In this document: positions 33,444 to 45,700 of the stretch, one piece after another | How positions within the stretch are numbered: the stretch's first letter is position 1 | How the letters are laid out: each line of letters opens with the position of its first letter | Assembly (NCBI RefSeq): GCF_016834655.1 | Contig: NZ_JAENHP010000001.1 | Coordinates: forward strand, 930,001-994,000 | Source: Paractinoplanes ovalisporus | Lineage (GTDB): Bacteria > Actinomycetota > Actinomycetes > Mycobacteriales > Micromonosporaceae | Direction: 5' to 3' | DNA: 64,000 nucleotides | Position numbers and translations under genes: made by a program | Notes under the pieces: model-generated | The model's database searches: none | Told to the model about the DNA's origin: nothing | Seen by the model: the letters and a program-made list of their open reading frames with translations, nothing else

Positions 33444-34193
33444 ATGGCACGGATCCTGCTCATCGACCCTCTCGGCACCGACATGCACGCCGAGCGCGAC
33501 CGGCGTATCGCGCAGGCCGCGGTCGGCCCGGACACCGAGGTGGTCGTCCGCCATCTCCCCGAGCTTCCGGTCAGCGCCTATCTGCCGGCCGAGGACGTGT
33601 TGATCTCCCCGCTGCTCCGGGCGGTGCGCGAGGGAGACGAGGAGGGCTTCGACGCGATCGGGATCGCCTGCGCGTCCGACCCGGCCGTCCGCCAGGCCAA
33701 AGAGCTGGTCGCCACGCCGGTGACCGGGCCCTTCGAGGCGGCGGCCCGGATCGCGCCATCGTTCGGCCGGTTCTCCGTGCTCTATCCGGGCGTCGCCTCC
33801 GGGCCGGGTGAGAACCTGCCGCAGGACGCGAACTGGATCCGGCGCCTGGCCCGCGACTACGGTGTTCTCGACCTGCTCGGCCCGAGCGCCCCGGTGCCGG
33901 TCGAACGGCCCGGTGACGAGGTCGACTCCGAGCGCGGACTTGACCCCGCGGAACGGGCACGCATCACGGGCGAGCAGGTGCTGGCGAACATGACGGCCGC
34001 GATCCGTACCGCCGGCCCGGCCATCGCCGAACGCGTCTGGCGCGACGGGGAGGCCCAGGCGATCTTTGTCGCGTGCACGTTCTGGTCGAGCGAGCTCGAT
34101 CCCATCCGCAAGGCCGTACCGGTGCCGGTTCTCGACCCCATCCGGACGCTCGCGCGCTATACCGCGCTGCTCGGAGCCACCGTCAACCACTGA
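33444..34193 (+). CDS. Aspartate/glutamate (hydantoin) racemase family protein
   Basis: 249 residues from ATG 33444. The two catalytic Cys expected in this racemase superfamily are in IGIACASDPAVRQA (~residue 76) and IFVACTFWSSEL (~residue 212). The start MARILLIDPLGTD is the usual first strand. Such enzymes shift stereochemistry at C-alpha of an acidic amino acid or a hydantoin without cofactor. The substrate cannot be set from sequence, and no linked hydantoinase is present. It is followed by a bidirectional terminator shared with katG. Confidence 0.82.
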   Translation: MARILLIDPLGTDMHAERDRRIAQAAVGPDTEVVVRHLPELPVSAYLPAEDVLISPLLRAVREGDEEGFDAIGIACASDPAVRQAKELVATPVTGPFEAAARIAPSFGRFSVLYPGVASGPGENLPQDANWIRRLARDYGVLDLLGPSAPVPVERPGDEVDSERGLDPAERARITGEQVLANMTAAIRTAGPAIAERVWRDGEAQAIFVACTFWSSELDPIRKAVPVPVLDPIRTLARYTALLGATVNH

Positions 34194-34211
34194 CGTGGCA
34201 ACCGACAAGAA

Positions 34212-34248
34212 AAGCCCGCCACGGGCCGTAGCGGCTCGCGGCGGGCTT
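34212..34248. terminator. Bidirectional hairpin terminator
   Basis: A 9-bp perfect stem (AAGCCCGCC at 34212-34220 with GGCGGGCTT at 34240-34248), flanked by A on the left and T on the right, in the 69-bp gap between the convergent racemase and katG genes. An internal GGGCC/GGCTC pair may extend it. Confidence 0.8.
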
Positions 34249-34262
34249 CCCTGATGGGTGGA

Positions 34263-36919
<2,657 letters not shown>

Positions 36920-36926
36920 GGGGAAG

Positions 36927-36956
36927 ACCTTAGACCCCTAATCTGGAACAGATCAA
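36927..36956 (-). promoter_or_regulatory. furA-katG promoter with inverted-repeat operator
   Basis: On the minus strand: -35 TTGATC (36951-36956), 18-bp spacer, -10 TAAGGT (36927-36932). The -10 ends 8 bp before the GTG start, implying a leaderless mRNA. An inverted repeat ATCTG-GAA-CAGAT (36941-36953) fills the spacer and is the best candidate for the FurA operator. Confidence 0.65.
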
Positions 36957-37028
36957 GTTTTGCTCCCCTGTCTTGGCCGCGTGTTCACCTCACCCCACGC
37001 TCGGCGGAACAGGGCGTCGTCTCGACGC

Positions 37029-37646
37029 TCAGGACAGGTTGCTGCGCTCGGCCTCGATGGCGGTGTCGTCGCCGTGGCCGGTGTGCACCACCGTCTCGCC
37101 GGGCAGGACGAACAGGGTGGCCCGGATCGAGGCGACGATCTGGTCGGCGTCGGAGTAGGAGCGGCCGGTGGCGCCGGGGCCGCCCTGGAAGAGGGTGTCG
37201 CCGGTGAAGACGCAGCCCAGGTCGGACGAGTAGAGGCAGACAGCGCCGGGCGCGTGGCCGGGCGTGTGCAGGACGGTCAGCGCCGTGCCGCCGACCTCGA
37301 TCTTCTCGCCGTCGGCCAGGTCTCTGTCCCAGGCGACGTCTGTGCCGTGGGTGAGCTCCCACAGCGGCCGCTCGGCCGGGTGCAGCAGGATCGGGGCGCC
37401 GGTGCGGTCACGCAGGGCGGGCGCGACGCGGACGTGGTCGTCGTGCGCGTGGGTGCAGACGATCGCCCGTACCTCCCGCTCCCCCACCACCGCCATGATC
37501 GCGTCCACGTCGTGCGGCGCGTCGATCACCACGCACTCGCTGTCGTCGCCGACCACCCAGATGTTGTTGTCGACGTCGAAGGTCTGCCCGTCGAGGCTGA
37601 AGGTGCCGGACACGACGGCGTGGTCGACGCGGGAACTCAGCTGCAT
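37029..37646 (-). CDS. MBL-fold metallohydrolase (glyoxalase II-like)
   Basis: 205 residues from ATG 37646 (MQLSSRVDHAVVSGTFSLDG). The zinc-binding motif THAHDDH, a downstream HTPGHAPG, FTGDTLFQGGPG and GHGDDT mark a metallo-beta-lactamase fold hydrolase of the glyoxalase II/persulfide dioxygenase group. These hydrolyse thioesters or similar bonds using two metals. The exact substrate is not given by sequence. It is divergent from the alpha/beta hydrolase gene across 50 bp. Confidence 0.9.
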   Translation of the reverse strand: MQLSSRVDHAVVSGTFSLDGQTFDVDNNIWVVGDDSECVVIDAPHDVDAIMAVVGEREVRAIVCTHAHDDHVRVAPALRDRTGAPILLHPAERPLWELTHGTDVAWDRDLADGEKIEVGGTALTVLHTPGHAPGAVCLYSSDLGCVFTGDTLFQGGPGATGRSYSDADQIVASIRATLFVLPGETVVHTGHGDDTAIEAERSNLS

Positions 37647-37696
37647 GCCGGTCACCCTACCGATTCCTTTCCGGCCCCTTCCCGGTCTGTACCGGC

Positions 37697-38476
37697 ATGA
37701 CGACAACGACCGACCTCAACCGGCGGCTGTGGCAGGAACGGGCCGCCGGCGACGACACCCGGGCCTGGGAGTCGCTCACGACCGAGCCCACGGGCCTGGA
37801 CGAGCAGATGAGCGACCTGGGCCTGTGGCTGCGCCCGCCCGGCGCCCCGGGCGACTCCGTGCTGGTGGCCGTCCACGGCGGCGGCTTCGTCAGCGGGTCG
37901 ATCGCCACCCACCGGCGCATGTTCGGCCATCTCGCGCTCGCCGCCGGCCGGAACACGCTGGTCGTGGAGTACGGGCTGGTGCCCGCGCACGTCTTCCCGG
38001 CCCAGCTCGACCAGCTCGGCGTGATCTACCGGGCGCTGCCGGGCCGGGTCGCGATCGCCGGTGACTCGTGCGGCGCCACCCTCGCGCTCGGTCTGGCGCT
38101 GCGCGAGGACCCGCCGGAGGCCCTGGTGCTGTTCTCGCCGTGGGTCGATTTCACCGGTGAACGTGCCACCACCGGCGACCCGTTCTTCACCGCGGAGCTG
38201 ATCCAAGGCCTCGCCGCCGCCTACCTGGCCGGCGCCGAGGATCCGTACGATCCGTCCCGGGCCGACCTGGGCAAACTGCCACCGACCTATGTGCAGGTCG
38301 GCGGCGACGAGGCCCTGCTCGCCGACGCCCGGCTGCTGGCGGCGCGGGCTCCCCAGGTGGTGCTGGACGAGTTCCCGGGCCAGCTGCACACCTTCCAGAT
38401 GGCGGCCGGCAACTCCCCGGTGGCCGACGACGCGATCGCGAGGGCGGGACGATGGCTGCGCCGCACACTGGGCTGA
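37697..38476 (+). CDS. Alpha/beta hydrolase (hormone-sensitive lipase-like)
   Basis: 259 residues. The oxyanion-hole motif HGGGF (~residue 57) and nucleophile elbow GDSCGA (Ser ~117), with an Asp in the QVGGDEALLAD region and His in QLHTFQ, form an HSL-type esterase triad. There is no signal peptide. Its TGA overlaps the sigma-factor ATG (TGATG), so the two are translationally coupled, which is unusual for an ECF factor and may indicate joint function. Confidence 0.9.
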   Translation: MTTTTDLNRRLWQERAAGDDTRAWESLTTEPTGLDEQMSDLGLWLRPPGAPGDSVLVAVHGGGFVSGSIATHRRMFGHLALAAGRNTLVVEYGLVPAHVFPAQLDQLGVIYRALPGRVAIAGDSCGATLALGLALREDPPEALVLFSPWVDFTGERATTGDPFFTAELIQGLAAAYLAGAEDPYDPSRADLGKLPPTYVQVGGDEALLADARLLAARAPQVVLDEFPGQLHTFQMAAGNSPVADDAIARAGRWLRRTLG

Positions 38477-39306
38477 TGACCACCGCGTTCACCGACGCCG
38501 CCGAGCCGTTGCGGCGCGAGCTGACCGGGCACTGCTACCGCATGCTGGGGTCGTGGGACGAGGCCGAGGACGCGGTGCAGGAGACCTACCTGCGGGCCTG
38601 GCGGGCGTGGGACCGGTTCGAAGAGCGTTCCTCCGTACGCACGTGGTTGCACCGCATCGCCACCAACGTCGCCCTGTCCGCGATCGACAAGCGCCGGCAG
38701 GACCCGCCGCCGGCCGAGGTGTTCCCGGTCCAGCCGTACGCCGATGACCGTGACGACCTGCGCCTGGCCTTCGTCGCCGGGCTGCAGACCCTCACCGCGG
38801 GCCAGCGGGCCGTCCTGCTGCTGCGGGATGTGCTCGCCTTCCCCGCGGCCGAGGTCGGCGAGATGCTGGACCTGAGCACGGGCGCGGTCAAGAGCACCCT
38901 GCAGCGGGCCCGCGCCCGCCTGGCCGAGGTGGCGCCCCACCCCGACGACGTCGTCGAACCTCGCAGCCCCCAGGCGCAACGGCAACTGGAGGCGTACATG
39001 ACCGCGTTCCGGACGGCCGACGTGAGCGGACTGGCCGCCCTGCTGCGCCGCGACGCCGTCCTCGATCTGCGGCCCCAGGGTGACCGGTTCGACGGCGTCG
39101 CGAGCTGCCTGCCGGTGCTGACCGCGGCCGTGGGTGAGCCGGGCGAATGGCGGATGGAACCGGTGGTGGCCAACGGGCAGCCGGCGGCCCGCGTGCACCA
39201 GTGGGGCGAGCCGATGGGGGTGGCGGTGCTGGACTGCCGGACGGACGGGATCGCGGGGATCCGGGTGTTCTGGGACCCGCCGCTGACCGGCCGCTTCGGC
39301 ACCTGA
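38476..39306 (+). CDS. ECF sigma factor with C-terminal SnoaL-like domain
   Basis: 276 residues from ATG 38476. Region 2 is DEAEDAVQETYLRAWRAWDRF and region 4 is LTAGQRAVLLLRDVLAFPAAEVGEMLDLSTGAVKSTL. The last ~110 residues form a SnoaL/NTF2-like extension (YMTAFRTADVSGLAALLRRDAVLDLRPQG), as in ECF groups where this domain replaces a separate anti-sigma factor and controls activity in cis. No anti-sigma gene is adjacent, in keeping with that model. It is coupled to the upstream hydrolase. Confidence 0.9.
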   Translation: MTTAFTDAAEPLRRELTGHCYRMLGSWDEAEDAVQETYLRAWRAWDRFEERSSVRTWLHRIATNVALSAIDKRRQDPPPAEVFPVQPYADDRDDLRLAFVAGLQTLTAGQRAVLLLRDVLAFPAAEVGEMLDLSTGAVKSTLQRARARLAEVAPHPDDVVEPRSPQAQRQLEAYMTAFRTADVSGLAALLRRDAVLDLRPQGDRFDGVASCLPVLTAAVGEPGEWRMEPVVANGQPAARVHQWGEPMGVAVLDCRTDGIAGIRVFWDPPLTGRFGT

Positions 39307-39378
39307 CATGCCCCGGGTCGGCGCCGTGGGCGACAATGAGCCGGCACGGACACTGACCGACCCCTGGAAGGACTCGCC

Positions 39379-40443
39379 TTGGCCGGTGGACTCGTAGCCC
39401 TGCTGGACGATGTGGCGGTGCTGGCCCGCGCCGCGGCCGCCTCCATCGACGACGTCGGGGTGGCCGCCGCGAAGGCCGGCGCCAAGGCGGCGGGTGTTGT
39501 CATCGACGACGCCGCGGTCACCCCGCAGTACGTGCAGGGGCTGGCCGCCTCGCGCGAGCTGCCGATCATCAAGCGCATCGCGATCGGGTCGCTGCGCAAC
39601 AAGTTCCTGATCATCCTGCCCGCGATCCTGCTGCTCAGCCAGTTCGTGCCGTGGCTGCTCACGCCGATCCTCATGCTCGGTGGGGCCTACCTGTGCTACG
39701 AGGGCGCCGAGAAGGTGTGGGCCAAGGTCTCCGGCCACGCCGCGCACGACGACGAAGCCGCCAAGGACGAGAAGACCCTGGTCTCGGGGGCGGTCCGCAC
39801 CGACCTGATCCTGTCGGCCGAGATCATGGTCATCACCCTGAACGAGGTCATCGACGAGCCGTTCTGGTCGCGCCTGGCCATCCTGGCCCTGGTCGCGCTG
39901 GTCATGACCGTCGTGGTCTACGGCGCGGTCGGCCTGATCGTGAAGATGGACGACGCCGGTCTGCGCCTCTCGCAGGGCCCGGGCCCGATCGCCGGGTTCG
40001 GCCGGGGCCTGGTCAAGGCGATGCCCAAGGTGCTCACCACACTGACCGTGGTCGGCACGGCCGCGATGCTGTGGGTCGGCGGCCACATCCTGCTGGTCGG
40101 CACCGACGAGCTGGGCCTGCACTTCCTCTACGAGGCCGTGCACCACATGGAGGAGGCGGCCCACGACGCCACGGGTGCCCTCGGCGGCGTGGTCGGCTGG
40201 CTCGTCAACACCATCTTCAGCGCCATCCTGGGCCTGATCGTCGGCGCACTCATCGTGGTCGTGATGACGTACACGATCCACCGCCGCAAGCCGGGCGCGG
40301 AGCACGAGGCGGAGAAGCCCGCGGCGCCGGCCGAGCCGCCCGCGACGCCCGCTGACCAGGCCACGAAGCCGGTCGAGAAGCCCGCGACGTCGGTCGAGAA
40401 GGCTGAGAAGCCCGAGGACGCCACGGAGCCGGAGGCGCACTAA
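39379..40443 (+). CDS. DUF808 family membrane protein
   Basis: 354 residues from TTG 39379, with a GGAAGGA ribosome site 7 nt upstream. The start MAGGLVALLDDVAVLARAAAASIDDV and the block RNKFLIILPAILLLSQFVPWLLTPILMLGGAYLCYEGAEKVW are characteristic of DUF808 (YedI-like) proteins. About five to six membrane spans are followed by a long hydrophilic tail of Glu/Lys/Pro/Ala repeats (residues ~305-354). Function is unknown. Its TAA overlaps the end of the convergent GGDEF-EAL gene by 4 bp. Confidence 0.87.
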   Translation: MAGGLVALLDDVAVLARAAAASIDDVGVAAAKAGAKAAGVVIDDAAVTPQYVQGLAASRELPIIKRIAIGSLRNKFLIILPAILLLSQFVPWLLTPILMLGGAYLCYEGAEKVWAKVSGHAAHDDEAAKDEKTLVSGAVRTDLILSAEIMVITLNEVIDEPFWSRLAILALVALVMTVVVYGAVGLIVKMDDAGLRLSQGPGPIAGFGRGLVKAMPKVLTTLTVVGTAAMLWVGGHILLVGTDELGLHFLYEAVHHMEEAAHDATGALGGVVGWLVNTIFSAILGLIVGALIVVVMTYTIHRRKPGAEHEAEKPAAPAEPPATPADQATKPVEKPATSVEKAEKPEDATEPEAH

Positions 40444-42641
40444 CGCAGCAACGCGCCCACGAAACGGGTCACGTCGGCGGCCGGTTGGGGCTTCGCATAG
40501 AGGAAACCCTGACCGGCCTGGCACCCCAGGGCCCGCAGCTCGTCCGCCTGCGCAGGGCGCTCGATGCCCTCGGCGACGGTGGTCAGCCCGAGGATCTCGG
40601 CCAGCCGGATCACCGCCTCGGTGATGGCCGAGCCCTGGCGGGTGCCGTCGAGCTCGGCCACGAAGCTGTGGTCGATCTTCAGGACGTCGACCGGCAGGCG
40701 GCTCAGGTACTGCAATGACGAGTAGCCGGTGCCGAAGTCGTCGATCGCGATGCGGATCCCCTTGGAGCGCAGCGTCTCGAGGGCGGGGACGGCGATCCGG
40801 TCATCCACAATGGCCGATTCGGTGATCTCCAGGACGAGCCGGGACGGGGACAGGCCGGTGCGCCGCAGCACGCCGAGCACGTCCGGCACGAGCGTACGGT
40901 CCTGCAGCTGCCGGGGTGAGAGGTTGACGCTCACATAGAGGTGGTCGGGCCAGGCCTGCACGTCGCGGCAGGCCTGTTCCAGCACGAACAAGCCGACCCC
41001 GGTGATGGCGCCGGTGCGTTCGGCGACCGGGATGAAGTCGAGCGGGCCGACGATGCCGCGCACCGGATGGTGCCAGCGCACCAGGGCCTCGGCGCCGAGC
41101 GGCTGCCCCGACTCCAGGTCGATCATCGGCTGATAGAGAACGCGCAGCTGGCCGCTCTCCACCGCCTCCTCGAGATCGCGGCCGAGCGCGGCGTCGTCAG
41201 CCCGGCGGTCCATCATGCCGGCCTGGTAGAGCACGACGCCGTGCACGGCCGCCCGCTTGGCCTGGTACATGGCGATGTCGGCATGATGGCGTACGTCGTC
41301 CGCGGTCTCCCCCGGCACCGCGAGCGCCGCCCCGACGCTGGCCCGCGCGACGACCGCGTGCTCGCCGACCGGGACCGGTGAGCTCGCCGCGGTCGCGAGG
41401 ATCCGCCTGGCCAGCGCCAGCGCGTCGGCCGCCTCGGTGACTTCACGCTGCAGGATGACGAACTCGTCGCCGCCCACCCGGCAGGCCACATCGGTTCCTC
41501 GTACGGACCGTCGCAGCACCGAGGCGAACTCGACGAGCAGCATGTCCCCCGCCCGGTGTCCGTAGGTGTCGTTGACCGCCTTGAACCCGTCGAGGTCGAC
41601 CAGCAGCAGCGCGATCGGCTCGCCCCGGCGCACCGCCCGTACGAGCTGCCGGTCGAGCCCGACCCGGTTGGTGAGCCCGGTGAGCGGGTCGCTCGTCTCG
41701 TGTTGCCGGCTCTCCCGCAGCGAGACGATCTGGCGCAGCGTGACCCCGGCCGTCACCACGATCAGGCCGAGCACGAGCCCGCCCCACGTGAGGAGCTGAC
41801 CATGCCGCACGGTCACGACGATCATCAGGGCGAGGCCGAGGGCGACGGCGGCGTTGGGCAGGTAGGAGAACCACTCGGCGCCCCACTGGCGCCGCATGAC
41901 GGCGGCCTGCTGCCCGCCCCGTTGCGCCACGGCGGCCTGCCAGAGCGAGGCGAGCGCGACGCACAGGGCGGCCAGGGCCCCCATCATCGTGGCCGCGAGG
42001 GGCCCGGTCGTGTGGTTGCCGTCGTCGCCGATCGCGTTGAACCCGGCGTCGGCCAGCAGGAAGACGCTCAGGCCGCCGACCAGAAGCGTGAGCGGCGGAC
42101 TGGACGCGTTGAGCCCGCCGCGCAGCACCACGGCCGCGATACCGATGAGCAGCAGCAGGTCGCCCAGCGGGAAGCCGACGGTGAGCGGCCAGTGGGCCCA
42201 GTCATGCTCGGCCAGGTGCGGGCGCAGCACGAAGTACCAGACGAACATGAAGCCGCAGCCCAGCACCGCCAGGGTCTCGCCGACCAGGCCGGCCAGGGCC
42301 CAGCCGCGCAGGGCCTGGGCCGGGAACGTGAGGGCGGCCAGGGCGAACGTGGCGTACATGGCCATGCCGCAGGCCGAGCCCAGCCAGAACTGCCCCGACC
42401 CCATGGCCGTGTTGGTGGCGACGATGAGCCCCTGACCCGCGGCGACCATCAGCCACGCCGTGCGGTTGCCGCCGCGCGACGCCCGTACGGCGCAAACGCC
42501 ACCCACCAGGTTGAGCGTGACCATGCAGGCGAACGTCAGCGGTTGCCGCGCGCCGGGCAGCAGGGCGGCGCCGGTCTGGGCGGCCAGGACGAAGACGAAC
42601 AGGCCGCACGCGGCCCTCGCGGGGGCGGTCCATCGGCTCAC
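40440..42641 (-). CDS. Membrane GGDEF-EAL c-di-GMP enzyme
   Basis: 733 residues from GTG 42641. Residues ~1-300 hold eight or nine membrane spans forming a sensor. The GGDEF domain (~315-475) has the intact active site RVGGDEF and DLDGFKAVNDTYGHRAGD. The EAL domain (~485-733) keeps EALVRW, NLSPRQL, EITES, DDFGTGYSSLQYL, KIDHSFV and AEGIE. Both synthesis and breakdown of c-di-GMP therefore look possible. It is divergent from the first giant kinase/GGDEF gene across 106 bp, so expression of the two may be linked. Sensor ligand unknown. Confidence 0.95.
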   Translation of the reverse strand: MSRWTAPARAACGLFVFVLAAQTGAALLPGARQPLTFACMVTLNLVGGVCAVRASRGGNRTAWLMVAAGQGLIVATNTAMGSGQFWLGSACGMAMYATFALAALTFPAQALRGWALAGLVGETLAVLGCGFMFVWYFVLRPHLAEHDWAHWPLTVGFPLGDLLLLIGIAAVVLRGGLNASSPPLTLLVGGLSVFLLADAGFNAIGDDGNHTTGPLAATMMGALAALCVALASLWQAAVAQRGGQQAAVMRRQWGAEWFSYLPNAAVALGLALMIVVTVRHGQLLTWGGLVLGLIVVTAGVTLRQIVSLRESRQHETSDPLTGLTNRVGLDRQLVRAVRRGEPIALLLVDLDGFKAVNDTYGHRAGDMLLVEFASVLRRSVRGTDVACRVGGDEFVILQREVTEAADALALARRILATAASSPVPVGEHAVVARASVGAALAVPGETADDVRHHADIAMYQAKRAAVHGVVLYQAGMMDRRADDAALGRDLEEAVESGQLRVLYQPMIDLESGQPLGAEALVRWHHPVRGIVGPLDFIPVAERTGAITGVGLFVLEQACRDVQAWPDHLYVSVNLSPRQLQDRTLVPDVLGVLRRTGLSPSRLVLEITESAIVDDRIAVPALETLRSKGIRIAIDDFGTGYSSLQYLSRLPVDVLKIDHSFVAELDGTRQGSAITEAVIRLAEILGLTTVAEGIERPAQADELRALGCQAGQGFLYAKPQPAADVTRFVGALLR

Positions 42642-42747
42642 GTTCTCTATCTAAAACGTGGTTTCCTCACGCTGCGCCGGTTCGGACCGATCAGGTAGTT
42701 AGCGCAGCCCGCGGTCGAGGCGGGACGGGTGAGGCGGGCGGTGACGG

Positions 42748-45700
42748 ATGGGCGTGGAGAGCAGGGAGGGGCAGCCCCCGGAGCTGTCCACAGCCGGCTC
42801 CTACCACGCCGTGCTCTCGTCGACCGAACGCACCGTGGTCAAACGGGTCTACCTGGCCGACGGCGAGACCAGCGTGATCTGGAAGGAGTACTACGGCGCG
42901 AGCGGCCCGATGCGCCGGCGCCGGGAACACGCCCTGCTGCAGCGGCTGGCCGGGATCCCCGGGGTGGGCCGCCTGGCCGCCTGGACCCACCCGGACGCCG
43001 AACTGCTCGTCGACGAGGGCGGGCGGACCCTGGCCTACGCCGCCGCGGCGCGCGAGATCAGCCTGGGTGACGTTCCCCGGCTGGCGCACCGGCTGGCCCG
43101 GATCATCGCCGGCATGCACGCCCGCGGGGTGGTGCACAAGGACATCAACCCGGTCAACATCGTGCTCGACGACACCGGCCGCCCGGTGCTCGTCGACTTC
43201 GACGTGGCCAGCCTGTTCAGCGAGGACCAGACCGCCTTCAACGACCTGCGCGAGATCGAGGGCACGCTGGCCTATCTGCCGCCGGAGCAGACCGGGCGCA
43301 CCGGCCTGCCGGTCGACCACCGGGCCGACCTCTACGCGCTCGGCGCGACCCTCTACGAGGTGGTGGCCGGGCGCCCGCCGTTCGTGCACGACGACGACCT
43401 GCAGCTCGTCCGGGACCTGCTGCTGCGCGTGCCGGCGCCGCTGACCGAGCTGCGTCCCGAGACCCCGCCGATGCTGTCGGCGGTCGTGGCCCGGCTGCTG
43501 GAGAAGGAGCCGGACCGCCGCTATCAGAGCGCCGAGGGGCTGGCTCACGACCTGGCCCGGCTGTGCGACCTGCCCGAGGTCGCGTTCCCTCTGGGTGAGC
43601 GCGACTTCCCGTTGCGTCTGACCGCGCCCTCGCTTCTGGTGGGCCGTGACACCGAGGTGATCGAGCTGCGGGCGGCGTGGGAGGAGGCGGTGCTCGGCGG
43701 CAAGCGCGGCATCCTCGTCTCGGGCCCGGCCGGCGTCGGCAAGTCCGCTCTCATGAACGCGTTGCGCCGGCCCGTGGCGACGCGTGGCGGCTGGTTCGTG
43801 ATCGGCCGCGCCGACCCGGCCCGGCTGGGCGCCGCGGCCGGGCCCGTGCTGCGCGCGCTGCGCCGGCTCGGCCGTCTGCTGCTGGCCGAGCCGCAGGAAT
43901 CCCTGACCGCGCTGCGCACTCCGCTGCTGACCGCCCTCGGCCCGAACGCCGGCCTGATCGCCACGGCCCTGCCCGAGTTCGGCACGCTGCTCGGCGGCGA
44001 CCACGAGGAACACCCCGAGGCCGAGGACGGCGGGGCCGCCGTACGGATGCGGCAGGCGGTCGTCTCCCTGCTGGCCACCGTGGTGAGCCGGCAACGGCCG
44101 CTGCTGATGGCGGTCGAGGACCTGCAGTGGGCCGACCCCACCTCGTTCGACCTGCTCGACGCGATCCTCACCGAGCCGGGCATCGAGGGTGTGCTCGTGG
44201 TCGGCACGTTCCGCCCGGGTGAGGCCGACGACGTGAGCGTCGGCCGCTGGGGCGCTGCCGTCCCGGTGCTGCGGCTCGAGAATCTGCCCGCCGAGGCGTC
44301 GGCCGACCTGCTGAGCGAGATGCTGCGACTCCCCGGCGGCGACGCCGAACGCCTCGCCGGGCTGCTGTATCCGTGGGCGGCGGGCAACCCGGCCGACACC
44401 CTGGAGCTGGCCAACGCGCTGCGCCGCGGCGAGGCGCTGACCCTCGGCGAGCACGGCTGGCGCTGGGACGAGGAACGGATCCGCCGGCAGGCCTCCCGCA
44501 GCGACGTGGCCGGGCTGCTGCGCGACCGCGTCGAGCACCTGCCACCCGAAACCCTGCGGCTGCTGCGCGTGCTGGCCCTGCTCGCCGGGGACGAGGTGCC
44601 GAACCTCGTCTTCGCGCAGGCGGCCGGCATGGAGCTGACGAAGATGCCGGCGCCGATGTACCCGGCGATGGAGGAAGACTTCATCATCACCACGGTCATC
44701 CCGGGCAACGCCGCCGCCCCGGCCCGCCCCGCGTTCCGGCACGAGCGGGTCCGGCGGGCCGTGCTGGCCGGGCTCTCCGACGACGACCGGCGGCGCATGC
44801 GGCTGGACATGGCCCGCCGCCTCGCCACCGGACCGGACACCGCGGTGCTGGCCGCCGAGCAGTACCTGGAGGCGGCCGGGCTGGTCACCGAGGCGGCCGA
44901 GCGACACACCATGGCCGGTCTGTTCGGTGTGGCCGCGGAGAGCGCCGCCGCGGCCGGCAACCACCAGGCCGCCGACGACTACGCGGCCGCGGCGGTCGAG
45001 GCCTACCTGGCGCTGGGCCGGCCGGACGACGACCCCGGCCTGATCGAGGTGCTCGGCCGCCGGCACCGGGCGCTCTATCTGCTCGGGCGCCTCGACGAGG
45101 CCGACAGGGTCTACGCCGCGGTGGAGAAAGCGGACCCCGATCCCGTACGCCTGACGTCCGTCGCCGTCGTGCAGCTGAGCAGCCTGGCTCAGCGGTCCCG
45201 GCAGCTCGAAGGCCTGGAGCTGGGCCGCCACCTGCTGACCCGGCTCGGCGACGAGCTGCCCGGGCCCGAGTTCGGCCGGCGCATCCCCGAGTTCCTGCGC
45301 GAGATCCTGGCCTGGGCCGACCGGCTGGACCTGGCGGCCGACCTGGCCCGGCCCGAGATCACCGACCCGCGCGTGCTCGCCCGGAGCCGCGTCTACGGCA
45401 AGCTCATGCCGATGTGCTTCCTGCTCGGCGAGCGGCTGCTGGGCGGCTGGGTGCTGATCCAGAGCTGGCGCATGTGGGTCCGCTACGGCCCGTCGGCGCA
45501 GCTCGGCGCCACGCTGACGTCGCTGGGCATGATGCTGCTGCAGAACACCGACGACTACCGGGCGGGCACCCGGATCGGGCGGCACGTGCTCGAGGTCAGC
45601 GACCGCCGCGACTACGAGCCGTTCACCTCGCTGGCCCGCTATCGGCACGCGATGCAGCTGCAGATCTGGACCGAGCCGATCGAGGACACCATTGCCGCGC

